A DNA stretch of 64,000 bases from Myxococcales bacterium (GTDB taxonomy: Bacteria; Myxococcota_A; Polyangia; Polyangiales; Polyangiaceae), in assembly GCA_004193285.1 (NCBI GenBank), contig SECP01000016.1, positions 1 to 64,000 of the forward strand. The letters are read 5' to 3'. Each line of letters starts with the position of its first letter. Within the stretch, counting starts at the first letter, position 1. The position numbers and the translations under genes are program-made. Positions 8,172-16,424 of the stretch are shown piece by piece. The notes under the pieces were generated by a model. That model saw only the letters and a list, made by a program, of their open reading frames with translations, ran no database searches and had not been told where the DNA came from.

Positions 8172-10502
8172 ATGCGTCGAGGACCCTCCCTGGCCTTCCG
8201 GGCCGCCGTGCTCACAGTGGCCGTCCAGCTTGCCGCCTGCTCGGGCGGCGACAAAACTTCCGCCGGAGACCCGGTGGATTTGGGCCAAACCGGCGAATGT
8301 TTGTCCAGCCAGCAATTCTTTGCCGAAAAGCTCTGGGTCCCGGTGCTCAGCAAGAGCTGCATGAAGTGCCATTCGCCGGACGGCTTGGCCGCGCAGAAGA
8401 ACGCGGACCTCATCCTGCTGCCCACCGGCTATCCCGGCTTCATGGACAACAACCTGGCGATGATGTCCTCGCTCGCCCGCACCGAGTTCGACGACCGTTC
8501 CGTGCTGCTGCGCAAGCCCATCGGGGAGATGAACCACGGCGGCGCGGCGGTGTTGAAGGCGGACAGCGCAGAGTACGCCGCCCTCCAAGAGTTCGTGCGC
8601 CGCGTGAAGGAGGGGGACACCTGCCAAGTCGCGCCGACCGCTCACACCTTCGAGGACGTCGTGCTGCTGGACGCCGCCGCGACCCTGCGCAAAGCGAGCC
8701 TGAGCCTGCTCGGTCGCTTGCCGCCGGCGGAGCAGCTACAGAGCTTGCAGACCGGCGGTGACGGAGCGCTCTCCACCGCGCTCGACGAGCTGTTCGCTCA
8801 GGACGCGTTTTACGTTCGCTTGAAGGAGATCTACAACGACAAGCTCCTGACGGACCGCTACACCGGTTACAACGGCTACGCGATCAACCTGCTCAACGAG
8901 ACGAGCTTCCCGAACGCGGTCGACGACACCTACGACCTCATCACGGAGGAAGACCGCGCGAAGATCAACCGGGCGGTGGCGCGTGAGCCGCTCGAGCTCA
9001 TCTCCTACATCGTGCGAAATGATCGGCCATTTACCGAGATTTTGACGGCTCCCTACACGGTGATGAACCCGTTCTCGGCCAAGATGTACAACGCGGACGC
9101 AGCCGCCTTCACCGACCCGGCGAACGAAAGCGAGTGGCGCGAGGCCAAGATTCGCTACTTCGATCAAGACGGCGGCCTCTACGACTACCCCACCGCGGGC
9201 GTGCTCACCTCGCCGATGTTCTTGAACCGCTTCGAGACCACGCCGACCAACCGCAACCGCCACCGCGCCCGCGTCGTGTTCGATCTGTTCCTGGCCACCG
9301 ACATCCTCGCCATCGGGGACCGCCCTCTCGACCCGGTCGCTTCGGCTCGCTTCGCCAACCCGACGCGCGAAGATCCGAGCTGCAACGCCTGCCACAAAAT
9401 CATCGACCCGGTCGCGGGGGCGTTTCAAAAGTTCGATGACTACGACCAGGAGCGCTACCGGCCGGACCGCGAGTGGCACGCGGAGATGTTCCCGCCCGGC
9501 TACGGCTCGGACGAGATGACCCTGGACGAGTACCCGTTCGCGCTCAGCTGGCTCGGCGAGCGCATCGCGAAGGACCCGCGCTTCGTGCGCGCCGTGGTGC
9601 AGCAAGTCTTCACCGCGCTCACCGGTCAGAAGCCGCTCGCGTACCCCGCGGACCCGGAGGCGGAAGGCTTTGCGGCCCTGCTCAAGGCGTGGGAAGCGCA
9701 GGATCAGTTCTTCCGCAGCGCCGGTGAGGCCTTCGTGGGGGCGGACGCGAGCTACAACGTAAAGCGCGTGTTCAAGGCCGTCATTTTGAGCCCGTATTTC
9801 CGGGCCTCCAACGCGGTCGGCCCCCTCTCCGCAGACCGCGCGCGCGAGCTCTCCACCGTCGGCACCGGCCTCTTGGAGTCGCCGGAGGTCTTGTCTCGCA
9901 AGATCAGCGCAGTGGTGGGTATCCCGTGGTCACGCGGCTACGACAAGAACGAGTGGCTGCTGTCCGACTACGAGGTGCTGTACGGCGGAATCGACTCGGA
10001 TACGGTCGTGGATCGCTTGCGCACTCCGAACGGAGTCATGGCGAGCGTGCAATGGCGAATGGCCAACGAGGTGGCCTGTGCCTCCACGGCGTGGGACTTT
10101 TCGCGTCCCACGAACGAGCGCAATCTGTTTCCCTTCGTGGGCGCGGCAGACGTGCCCGAGGACGACATGGGCGCGCCCAACGCGGCCGCGGAGCCGCTGA
10201 TTCGTCAGAACCTGCAGTACTTGCATCAGCGCATCCTCGGCGAATCGCTGGCTACTGACTCGCCCGAGCTCGAGCGCACCTACCAGCTCTTCCTCCAAAC
10301 TTGGACCGAGGGGCGCGCGGCCGTGAAGGCAAAGACCGAGGGCGACGGCCTGACCTACGCCTGCCGGGCGCGGGTGAACCCCTACACGGGAGTGGACTTG
10401 GGCGAGGGAGAGAAGCTGGAGAAGGACGAAAACTACGCTATCCGCGCCTGGAGCGCGGTCATCACCTACCTCTTGAGCGACTACCAGTTCTTGTACGAGT
10501 GA
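8172..10502 (+). CDS. Planctomycete-type cytochrome / DUF1549-DUF1588-like lipoprotein
   Basis: A 776-residue exported protein. The ATG at 8172 is chosen because GGAG lies seven bases upstream and the product begins with a signal peptide and lipobox (LAAC, Cys23). CMKCH at 63-67 is a c-type heme motif in a PSCyt1-like domain. A long middle region resembles DUF1549. CNACH at 404-408 within DPSCNACHKIIDP is the DUF1588-type second CxxCH. A DUF1553-like region follows. Such proteins are paired with DUF1501 proteins, as here with a 13-bp gap. Their biochemical role is not established; a periplasmic redox or polymer-processing function has been proposed for the group. Confidence 0.8.
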   Translation: MRRGPSLAFRAAVLTVAVQLAACSGGDKTSAGDPVDLGQTGECLSSQQFFAEKLWVPVLSKSCMKCHSPDGLAAQKNADLILLPTGYPGFMDNNLAMMSSLARTEFDDRSVLLRKPIGEMNHGGAAVLKADSAEYAALQEFVRRVKEGDTCQVAPTAHTFEDVVLLDAAATLRKASLSLLGRLPPAEQLQSLQTGGDGALSTALDELFAQDAFYVRLKEIYNDKLLTDRYTGYNGYAINLLNETSFPNAVDDTYDLITEEDRAKINRAVAREPLELISYIVRNDRPFTEILTAPYTVMNPFSAKMYNADAAAFTDPANESEWREAKIRYFDQDGGLYDYPTAGVLTSPMFLNRFETTPTNRNRHRARVVFDLFLATDILAIGDRPLDPVASARFANPTREDPSCNACHKIIDPVAGAFQKFDDYDQERYRPDREWHAEMFPPGYGSDEMTLDEYPFALSWLGERIAKDPRFVRAVVQQVFTALTGQKPLAYPADPEAEGFAALLKAWEAQDQFFRSAGEAFVGADASYNVKRVFKAVILSPYFRASNAVGPLSADRARELSTVGTGLLESPEVLSRKISAVVGIPWSRGYDKNEWLLSDYEVLYGGIDSDTVVDRLRTPNGVMASVQWRMANEVACASTAWDFSRPTNERNLFPFVGAADVPEDDMGAPNAAAEPLIRQNLQYLHQRILGESLATDSPELERTYQLFLQTWTEGRAAVKAKTEGDGLTYACRARVNPYTGVDLGEGEKLEKDENYAIRAWSAVITYLLSDYQFLYE

Positions 10503-10515
10503 GCGGGAGCCGACC

Positions 10516-11829
10516 ATGAAAAGACGTACATTTTTGCAAGTGGCGGCGGCGACGGGCGTCACGCTCGGCTTCTCCAAGCGCGCGGTGCAGGCGCAAGCTC
10601 AAGCCTTTGCGGGCCCGTTTTGGGTGCAGGTCAACGCCGGCGGCGCCTGGGATCCCACCCTCCTCTTCAACCCGGTCGCGGACCCCCTACAGAGCCGTAA
10701 ATACCAGGAGATAGGCAGCGTCGGCGCCATCTCCTATGCGGACGTGCCGATCGACCCGATGGCGCTCGGGCTGGACCCGCTCAAGGGCTACGAAGTGAAC
10801 CTGATGTCGAACGCTGCGTTCGTCACCAAGTACGCCCAGCAGCTGCTGGTGATCAACGGCATCGATACGTCCACCAACAACCACGACGCGGGCAGCCGCA
10901 CGATGTGGAGCGGGCGCTTGGCGGAGGGCTACCCCTCGGTGGCGGCGCTGGTCGCCGCGACCAAGGGCAACGGTTCGCCGATGGCTTACCTTTCGGCCGG
11001 CGGCTATGACGCGACCGCTGGTCTCGTCCCGCTCACGCGCGTTACGGGTGCGGACGCCATGAAGCGCTTGGCTCGCGTGTTCAAGGTAGATCCGAACAAC
11101 GCGATGTCGATGGACCAGTACCACTCAGCTTCGACCGCCGATCGCATCCGGGCAACGCAGGCCGCGCGCCTGCAGGCGCTGCAAGAAGCTCAGCACTTGC
11201 CGCGCCTGCGCGGGTCGATGGCGGATCTCGCGGCGGCTCGGCTTCGGGACGGGGAGCTGCAAGCCTTGCAAATTCCGGACAAGCTCGTGGAGGTGCCGGG
11301 TCTGGGCGACTTGCAGCGCATGATGCAGCAGGCGCAAATGGCGGTGGCGGCGTTCAAGGCCGGCATCGCGGTGTCTGCCAACTTGAACCTCGGCGGTTTC
11401 GACACCCACAGCAACCACGACCGCAACCAGCCGCTGCAGCTCGCGAAGCTGCTGTTCGGCATCGACTACCTCATGACGCTCGCGCAAACGGAGCTCGGCG
11501 GAAACCTGATCATGGTTGCCACGTCGGATTTCGGCCGCGGTCCCTTCTACAACGGTGACGGCGACGGCGCGGGCAAGGATCATTGGCCCGTGACGAGCCT
11601 CTTCGCGATGGGCCCCGGCATCGCCGGCGGACGCGTGGTGGGCGGCACCACCGCGGATCAGCGCGCGCGCCTGGTGGACCCCGGCTCGCTCGCGGTGGTG
11701 GACGGCGTGGACGGCACGGACGGCGTCAAGATTCGCCCCGAGCACGTGCACCGCGCCTTGCGCCAGCTCGCGGGGGTGGACGAAACCGCGTTCCCGCTGC
11801 CGGGAGAAGCGCTGCCGCTGCTGGGTTAA
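10516..11829 (+). CDS. DUF1501 family protein with Tat-type signal
   Basis: A 437-residue protein beginning MKRRTFLQVAAA, a twin-arginine-like signal, so export in a folded state is likely. The C-terminal third has the family's conserved stretch: SDFGRGPFYNGDG, then GKDHWPVTSLFAMG, then GGRVVGGT. These correspond to the sulfatase/phosphatase-like metal-site strands of DUF1501 proteins. It follows the cytochrome-like lipoprotein by 13 bp and has a GGGAG ribosome site, so the two form an operon. The pairing matches PSCyt/PSD + DUF1501 cassettes known from Planctomycetes and myxobacteria. Confidence 0.85.
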   Translation: MKRRTFLQVAAATGVTLGFSKRAVQAQAQAFAGPFWVQVNAGGAWDPTLLFNPVADPLQSRKYQEIGSVGAISYADVPIDPMALGLDPLKGYEVNLMSNAAFVTKYAQQLLVINGIDTSTNNHDAGSRTMWSGRLAEGYPSVAALVAATKGNGSPMAYLSAGGYDATAGLVPLTRVTGADAMKRLARVFKVDPNNAMSMDQYHSASTADRIRATQAARLQALQEAQHLPRLRGSMADLAAARLRDGELQALQIPDKLVEVPGLGDLQRMMQQAQMAVAAFKAGIAVSANLNLGGFDTHSNHDRNQPLQLAKLLFGIDYLMTLAQTELGGNLIMVATSDFGRGPFYNGDGDGAGKDHWPVTSLFAMGPGIAGGRVVGGTTADQRARLVDPGSLAVVDGVDGTDGVKIRPEHVHRALRQLAGVDETAFPLPGEALPLLG

Positions 11830-12401
11830 GCGAAGCCGGCGAGGTGCTCGTAGAGCGTTTTGAGCCCGATCCCAATCAGGACCAAACCTCCCACCGCGTC
11901 CAGCCGGCTCCCGAGCGCCGCGCCGAAGCGCTGCCCGGCGAATAGCCCCGCGACGCTCAGCAGCGCGGTCGTCACGCCAATCGAGACGAGCGACACGCCG
12001 AGCGGAGCTCCCATCAGCGGTAGCGTGAAGCCTGCTGCCAGTGCGTCGATGCTCGTGGCGACGGCGAGCATGACCATCACCTTCAGACCGAATGCCTCGG
12101 CTTCCGGGAGAGACGCCTCAGCGGCGTCTTGATGGAAGGCTTCCCACAGCATCTTGGCGCCGATCGCGCCGAGCACGGCGAAGATGAGCCAGTGGTCCCA
12201 AGCGCGAATGGCCTTGCCGACTTGGCTCCCGAGCAGGTAGCCAATGAGCGGCATCAGAGCCTGAAAGCCGCCGAACAAGCCGGCCACGAGCGCGACGTGA
12301 CGCATCCCGATGCGCTTCACGCTCAAGCCGCGCGCCGCCGCGACCGCCATGGCGTCCATCGACAGGCCAAAGGCGAGCAGCAAGATGCCACCTAGCTTCA
12401 A
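11826..12401 (-). CDS. mntP: Putative manganese efflux pump MntP
   Basis: A 191-residue membrane protein with six predicted helices. The two pseudo-repeats carry Asp16 in GLSMDAMAVA and Asp119 in ATSIDALAAGF, the metal-site aspartates of MntP (DUF204). It exports Mn2+ across the inner membrane. The start is a TTG whose last bases overlap the TGA of the upstream NHL-repeat lipoprotein (TTGA), so translation is coupled. It is the last gene of an ArsR-AHSA1-NHL-mntP operon. MntP is usually controlled by a Mn riboswitch or MntR; neither is visible here. The 3' end overlaps that of the DUF1501 gene by 4 bp. Confidence 0.9.
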   Translation of the reverse strand: MKLGGILLLAFGLSMDAMAVAAARGLSVKRIGMRHVALVAGLFGGFQALMPLIGYLLGSQVGKAIRAWDHWLIFAVLGAIGAKMLWEAFHQDAAEASLPEAEAFGLKVMVMLAVATSIDALAAGFTLPLMGAPLGVSLVSIGVTTALLSVAGLFAGQRFGAALGSRLDAVGGLVLIGIGLKTLYEHLAGFA

Positions 12402-13558
12402 GGCGTCGGGCCTTCGATGCGCTGCACGGCGCCCGCCTGCATGTCGGTGATGTAAAGCTTGCCGTCTGGACCGACGGCGATGCCGGATAGCGAACCGGCA
12501 GGCAGCTGCGTGTCGTAGACCGCGAGCCCTTTACCGTCCGCATCCAGCACGTGGACCAAGCTCGTCGCGTTGTCGGTGACGTAAAGCTTGCCGTCCGCGA
12601 AGGTGAGCCCGCTCGGAAGCTCGAGCGTCCCCGGTGCCGTGAGCTCGCGGAGAGTGGCGCCGTCCATCATACCGCTCGACTGCAAGACCTCCCACACGTC
12701 GATGTCGTCACCGGCCGTGGCCGTGCTCGGATCCACGCTCAGGACCCGGTGATTGCCGGTGTCCGCCACGTACACGACGCCGCGCTCCGAATCGTAGGCG
12801 AGGTGGCTCGGAACCTCCGGCACGCGCGCTAGCTCCCCTGCGACGTAGCGATGCACCTCGCCGTCGTCGTGGTCCTCTCCGCCGATCTGATGGGGCGCGT
12901 GGAAATCGACGCGATCCAGCGACCCCGCCTCGCCGTTGAACAGCCAGTACGCATTGCCGGCCTCATGAGCGATGCCCATGCAGTACGGGGTCTCGTGCAG
13001 CATGTCTAGGTGGGTGCCGTTTTGGGTCGGCTTCGGCTCCACCCCGAAGATGGCCGGGTCCGAAGACCACAGCGCGGGGCCCGCGTATGGGATGGAGACG
13101 TCCTCGTAGTTGTCCGTGCGCGCTTCGCCGCAGGCAGCGAAGAGCTGGCCGTCGCCCCAAGCCATGGCGGTGGGCCGGCGCATGAAGTGCCAGGCATTGC
13201 CGTCCTCCTTGATGACCGCTTCCGGCGCGTCGCCGGTGGCGCCCGAAATGACCGCCATCACGCCCGGCAGCGCGCTGCAGCCGGTCATGACGTTCATGGT
13301 GCAGGGCAGGCCGCTAGGAAACTGGCGCAAGGCCACCCACAGCTCGTCTTCCGCGGCGGCGCTGAATGCCAGCGCGGTCGCGCTCAGCTCCACGCGAGCG
13401 TTCGCTCTGTACACCTCGGTCAGTCGCACGCTTTGCGGGGCGAGCGGCTCCGTCCCTTCGCTCGGCCCCCCGCCTTCGTCCTCCACGGATTTGGACGAGC
13501 AGCCCCAGCACAGCGGCGCGCTCAGCAATGCGGGAACCAGGAGACGACGAACGCTCAC
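12398..13558 (-). CDS. NHL-repeat lipoprotein (beta-propeller)
   Basis: About 386 residues. The signal peptide has a lipobox with Cys20. The C-terminal 180 residues contain NHL-type blades such as YVADTGNHRVLSVD, LYVTDNATSLVHVLD and LYITDMQAGAVQRIE, so a beta-propeller is expected. The start is the GTG at 13558, which overlaps the TGA of the AHSA1 gene (GTGA). The open frame runs further upstream but only antisense to that gene. An outer-membrane or periplasmic binding or sensing role is likely; the ligand is unknown. Its coupling to mntP could link it to metal handling, but that is inference. Confidence 0.8.
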   Translation of the reverse strand: MSVRRLLVPALLSAPLCWGCSSKSVEDEGGGPSEGTEPLAPQSVRLTEVYRANARVELSATALAFSAAAEDELWVALRQFPSGLPCTMNVMTGCSALPGVMAVISGATGDAPEAVIKEDGNAWHFMRRPTAMAWGDGQLFAACGEARTDNYEDVSIPYAGPALWSSDPAIFGVEPKPTQNGTHLDMLHETPYCMGIAHEAGNAYWLFNGEAGSLDRVDFHAPHQIGGEDHDDGEVHRYVAGELARVPEVPSHLAYDSERGVVYVADTGNHRVLSVDPSTATAGDDIDVWEVLQSSGMMDGATLRELTAPGTLELPSGLTFADGKLYVTDNATSLVHVLDADGKGLAVYDTQLPAGSLSGIAVGPDGKLYITDMQAGAVQRIEGPTP

Positions 13559-14022
13559 GCGGGGGAGCGTAGCGCCGCGTGACCACCGAGCCAACCGAGG
13601 ACGAGTTTCCACCCTTCCGAGTGGCCTGCCCCGGAAGCGAGCCGCTCCGCAAACCCAGTGTGACGCACTTTGACGCGGGTCCCCGTCGGGGTCGCCGTGA
13701 GCTCCATGCGGATCACCGTTTCCGCAAAGCCGTCCCAACTCGCGAGCCAGGTCAGCTCGAGCAGATGAGGGCGCTCCACGCGCAGGTACTCCCCGTGCAC
13801 GAGGCCGCGCTCCGTACCGTCCGTGCGCTCGGACTTGCTCGACCACTTGCCGCCGGGACGCAGATCCACCTCCCAGTCGAAGGTGCGGTAAGCATCTGGA
13901 GAGCCCCACCAGCTCGCGAGCTGGGCGGGATCCGTGAGCGCGTCCCACACCACCTCGGGAGCGGCGTCGATGTCGATGGATGCGTGGATGGTGCCAGCTT
14001 GGAAATCGGAGAGGGCGCTCAC
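13555..14022 (-). CDS. SRPBCC / AHSA1 (activator of Hsp90 ATPase-like) domain protein
   Basis: A 155-residue single-domain protein with the AHSA1 pattern: an N-terminal HASIDIDAAPEVVWDALTDP strand-helix, SWWGSP, LRPGGKW, and a C-terminal GWKLVLGWL helix. These START-like folds form a hydrophobic ligand pocket; the ligand is unknown. The GTG start at 14022 overlaps the TGA of the arsR-type gene (GTGA). ArsR + AHSA1 pairs are common in bacteria and usually share one promoter. A second AHSA1 gene lies at 14387-14845 behind the same operator motif. Confidence 0.88.
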   Translation of the reverse strand: MSALSDFQAGTIHASIDIDAAPEVVWDALTDPAQLASWWGSPDAYRTFDWEVDLRPGGKWSSKSERTDGTERGLVHGEYLRVERPHLLELTWLASWDGFAETVIRMELTATPTGTRVKVRHTGFAERLASGAGHSEGWKLVLGWLGGHAALRSPA

Positions 14023-14342
14023 TTCTTGGACTCCACGTGGCGTTTGAGATTCAGCAGGTTGACCTGCCAGAAGTGACGGTACTGCTCGAGCCAATGCGCG
14101 CACTCGAGGAGCGGACCCGGGGTGAGCTCGTAGACGCGCAACCGACCATCGCGCTTTTCCGTCACGAGCCGGGCCTCACGCAGCACCCGCAGGTGCTTGG
14201 AGACCGCGGGCCGGCTCATCTTGAAGTTGGCGGCGATTTCGGTCACCGGTGCGGACCCGGCGCGCAGCTGGTCCAAAATCGCCCGGCGCGTGGGATCGGC
14301 CACGGCGTGAAAGGCGTCCGAGCTGGCAGCGGCGCGAGACAT
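14019..14342 (-). CDS. ArsR family transcriptional regulator
   Basis: A 107-residue winged-helix protein. FHAVADPTRRAILDQL opens the domain, and VTEIAANFKMSRPAVSKHLRVL (about 33-54) is the HTH with its recognition helix, followed by a wing. There is no CxC metal motif and only one Cys, so it is more like the ArsR group paired with AHSA1 proteins than a metal sensor. The ATG lies 3 bp from a palindrome GTAAC-N6-GTTAC, which also occurs upstream of the neighbouring AHSA1 gene, suggesting autoregulation and control of both units. Confidence 0.9.
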   Translation of the reverse strand: MSRAAASSDAFHAVADPTRRAILDQLRAGSAPVTEIAANFKMSRPAVSKHLRVLREARLVTEKRDGRLRVYELTPGPLLECAHWLEQYRHFWQVNLLNLKRHVESKK

Positions 14343-14345
14343 TAC

Positions 14346-14361
14346 GTAACCCCTAGGTTAC
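14346..14361 (-). promoter_or_regulatory. Predicted ArsR operator, GTAAC-N6-GTTAC (site 1)
   Basis: A palindrome immediately upstream of the arsR-type ATG. The arms can be read as GTAACC and GGTTAC around CCTA. Its position leaves no room for a ribosome-binding site, so the mRNA may be leaderless or the site may overlap the transcription start. The same arms and spacing recur at 14862-14877. Confidence 0.65.
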
Positions 14362-14386
14362 ACCCTGCTCGCGCCGCTCGCTACCT

Positions 14387-14845
14387 TCAACCCGCGATCG
14401 GAAGCTCGAGCGGCTTGCCCGTCTCCAGGAACGTCTTCAGGCCGGAGAGCACGACGCTCCAGCCGTCTTGCCCCTCTCCCAGGTGAGATGCAGTTTTTGG
14501 TGCCTGCGCGAAGTCATGGATCGCGATCACGCGGCAGGCCTTGCCACGTGGCTCGAGCTTCCACTCCACCGTGGACGTCTCGTCCGCCAGCGCGGGGTCG
14601 TAGCGAATTTTCCAGGTATGAACGAGGCGCTTCTGCGGCTCGCACTCGAGCACGACGCCGTCCACCGTGGGCGTGCCGTCCGGCAGGTCGAACCGGATCG
14701 GCGCGCCGCGCTCGAAAGACGACTTGACCACCGTGCCGAAGAAATAGGCGGGCGTGAGCTCGCCGTTGGTGAGCGAGTCCCACAGCCTCTCCGCGCTGGC
14801 TTGGATGAAGAGCTCGTGAACCTGACGTTGCGTTTCGTTTTTCAT
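14387..14845 (-). CDS. SRPBCC / AHSA1 domain protein (second copy)
   Basis: A 152-residue cytoplasmic protein. The N-terminal HELFIQASAERLWDSLTNGEL and the C-terminal GQDGWSVVLSGLKTFLETG match the AHSA1/START-like fold. It shares only family-level similarity with the copy at 13555-14022. The ATG has a strong AGGAGG five bases upstream. A palindrome matching the one at the arsR gene lies 17 bp upstream of the start, so the ArsR protein probably controls it too. It is 44 bp upstream of the arsR start on the same strand; with its own operator it is likely a separate transcription unit. Confidence 0.87.
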   Translation of the reverse strand: MKNETQRQVHELFIQASAERLWDSLTNGELTPAYFFGTVVKSSFERGAPIRFDLPDGTPTVDGVVLECEPQKRLVHTWKIRYDPALADETSTVEWKLEPRGKACRVIAIHDFAQAPKTASHLGEGQDGWSVVLSGLKTFLETGKPLELPIAG

Positions 14846-14861
14846 GGCGTCCTCCTGATGG

Positions 14862-14877
14862 GTAACTAAATGGTTAC
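14862..14877 (-). promoter_or_regulatory. Predicted ArsR operator, GTAAC-N6-GTTAC (site 2)
   Basis: Same arms and 6-bp spacing as 14346-14361, here extended by one pair to GGTAAC...GTTACC. It sits just upstream of the AGGAGG ribosome site of the second AHSA1 gene. Two identical palindromes before two related genes, one of them a DNA-binding regulator, make a shared operator likely. Confidence 0.65.
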
Positions 14878-14964
14878 CTTTGTCCGGCCGGCGCTGTCCA
14901 GGAAATATCGCGAGCACGGCAGGACGGTTGCGTGCTCGCGCAAATCGCGGGAGAAGAGCGGGCC

Positions 14965-15543
14965 ATGAGCGCTCGCTCGGTTTCGCTCCTCCTCGGGTCT
15001 CTACTCGTCGGCTGCGCCGCGCGCGCGGGGGCACCGGCGGCTCCGCTCGTGGGGAGCGCCGAGGCGGGGCCGGGCGCGGCTCCCGCGCAGGGCGAGGAAC
15101 CGAGCGGCGCACCGAGCGCCGCTCGTGCGCCGAACGCCAGCGCTCCACCGGCGCCGCTGCCTGGCGGTGAAGAGCCGACGCCCGATAAGGCTTTACCGGA
15201 GCTGCGCGTGGAAGCGCTTGGTATGCACATCGGCGGCGGCTCGAATACGCCCGCAGAAAAGGCGCCGTTTCATCGCGCGCTGGAGCGAAGCTTTCCCGCT
15301 TTTTTGGAATGCTACCGCGGCGCAGAAGATCCGTGGGCCGGCGGCAGCTTCGGGGTGGACATCAAGGTCCCCCGCGCCGGGGGTGCGCCGACCCTCGAGC
15401 AACCGCGCACGAAGATCCGCGGCGTCGCCTTCCGCGACTGCATGCTGCTCGCGCTCTCACGAGTGCAGTTCGAAAAGCCGAAGGCCGGCCCGACGGTACT
15501 CAGCTACTCCGTCGCGTTCACGCTCGGTAAAGCCAAGCGCTGA
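14965..15543 (+). CDS. Lipoprotein with AgmX/PglI-like C-terminal domain
   Basis: A 192-residue protein starting at the ATG after a GGGAGAAG ribosome site. The signal peptide ends in LLVGC (lipobox). Residues 18-80 are an Ala/Pro/Gly linker. The remainder resembles the AgmX/PglI C-terminal domain (TonB-like fold) of myxobacteria: a helix with FPAFLECYRG, a strand with FGVDIKVPRAGG, then FRDCMLLALSRVQFEKP and a last strand. Two conserved Cys (in ECYRG and RDCML) are typical and may form a disulfide. Probably an envelope-associated protein; the partner is unknown. Confidence 0.65.
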   Translation: MSARSVSLLLGSLLVGCAARAGAPAAPLVGSAEAGPGAAPAQGEEPSGAPSAARAPNASAPPAPLPGGEEPTPDKALPELRVEALGMHIGGGSNTPAEKAPFHRALERSFPAFLECYRGAEDPWAGGSFGVDIKVPRAGGAPTLEQPRTKIRGVAFRDCMLLALSRVQFEKPKAGPTVLSYSVAFTLGKAKR

Positions 15544-15680
15544 CGGTACGTCACACGAGTAGCTTTGGGATCAAAGCTCTCGTCTTGCGCCACTGTGGGC
15601 CAGCGGCGCCACCGCGGGTTGCTGCGATCGTCGGCGAATCCCTAGCATCTCGCTGGCGCGTCTTTTGCGTAGGCAAGGAG

Positions 15681-15702
15681 CGCGGCTCGGAGGAGAGCCG
15701 CG
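15681..15702 (+). other. Perfect 8-bp stem-loop in the 5' leader of the 15719 gene
   Basis: Arms CGCGGCTC and GAGCCGCG enclose a GGAGGA loop, 17 bp upstream of the ATG. The loop itself looks like a Shine-Dalgarno sequence, but a closer GGGAG (15708-15712) has the right spacing. It may modulate ribosome access. Evidence is structural only. Confidence 0.4.
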
Positions 15703-15718
15703 TCCACGGGAGTCAACA

Positions 15719-16372
15719 ATGAAGACAATGACGCGACGGTTGGGGACGAGGATGTTGCTGGCGGCTAGCATCTCGCTGCTCGGTTGCTCGAGCTCGGGGC
15801 AACCGAGTAGCGAGACGCAAGAAGAGAAGATGGGGCACCTTGGGCTGCCGCTCGTCACGCAAGGCGCATCGGGGGTCGTGTACCGCTTGCGCGACGCGAC
15901 CTTCAGCATCTCGCGCTACGGCTATCTGAGTAGCGGCGGTGCGGGCGGTGGTGGTCCTACCGAGGTGGTGACGGTGAGCAGCGAAACGGACCCCGACGCG
16001 GCCACCATCAGCGTGAGCTTGGAGGAGGGCTCGTACTACGTTCAGCTGCTTCCCGGCTGGCACTTCGAGAAGCAAACGCCGAGCGGCTACGAGACGGTGG
16101 AGGCGACTCTGCTCTCGGGTGAGCTGCAGTTCGTGTACGTCTCGCGTCAATCCACCTCGTTTGCCGAGTATCAGTTCGGGCTCGGGGAGCGCGAGATTTG
16201 GCTCAACGGTGAGCTGAACATCGGAGTCGTCGTTTACGAGCATCCGAGCGAGGTCGGTTTCGGCGGCGGCGCAGGCTTCGGCGGCGTCGCGGGCTTCAGC
16301 GGTGTCGCGGGCGGGGGCGGCTTCGCCGCCGGCTCGCCGCCGGTGCCGGGGACCGCTGGCGGCTTCCCCTGA
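15719..16372 (+). CDS. Putative lipoprotein, beta-rich with Gly-rich tail
   Basis: A 217-residue exported protein. The ATG at 15719 begins a signal peptide with lipobox (SLLGC). Residues 45-170 form one beta-rich domain with VVYRLRDATFSIS and, later, LEEGSYYVQLLPGWHFEK, resembling a pre-albumin or carboxypeptidase-regulatory-like sandwich. The last 45 residues are Gly/Ala/Pro repeats. The family appears in myxobacteria as surface lipoproteins of unknown function. GGGAG lies six bases upstream of the start; a hairpin lies in the leader. Confidence 0.6.
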   Translation: MKTMTRRLGTRMLLAASISLLGCSSSGQPSSETQEEKMGHLGLPLVTQGASGVVYRLRDATFSISRYGYLSSGGAGGGGPTEVVTVSSETDPDAATISVSLEEGSYYVQLLPGWHFEKQTPSGYETVEATLLSGELQFVYVSRQSTSFAEYQFGLGEREIWLNGELNIGVVVYEHPSEVGFGGGAGFGGVAGFSGVAGGGGFAAGSPPVPGTAGGFP

Positions 16373-16424
16373 GGGTGCTCGGTCGCGGCGCCGCTCGCTT
16401 CTGCTTGCGGCGCCGCGACGAGCC

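Noticed and set aside
15642..15778. CTAGCATCTCGCTG occurs twice (15642 and 15765)
   Set aside because: One copy lies inside a signal-peptide coding region; no target-site or mobile-element context, so chance is likely.
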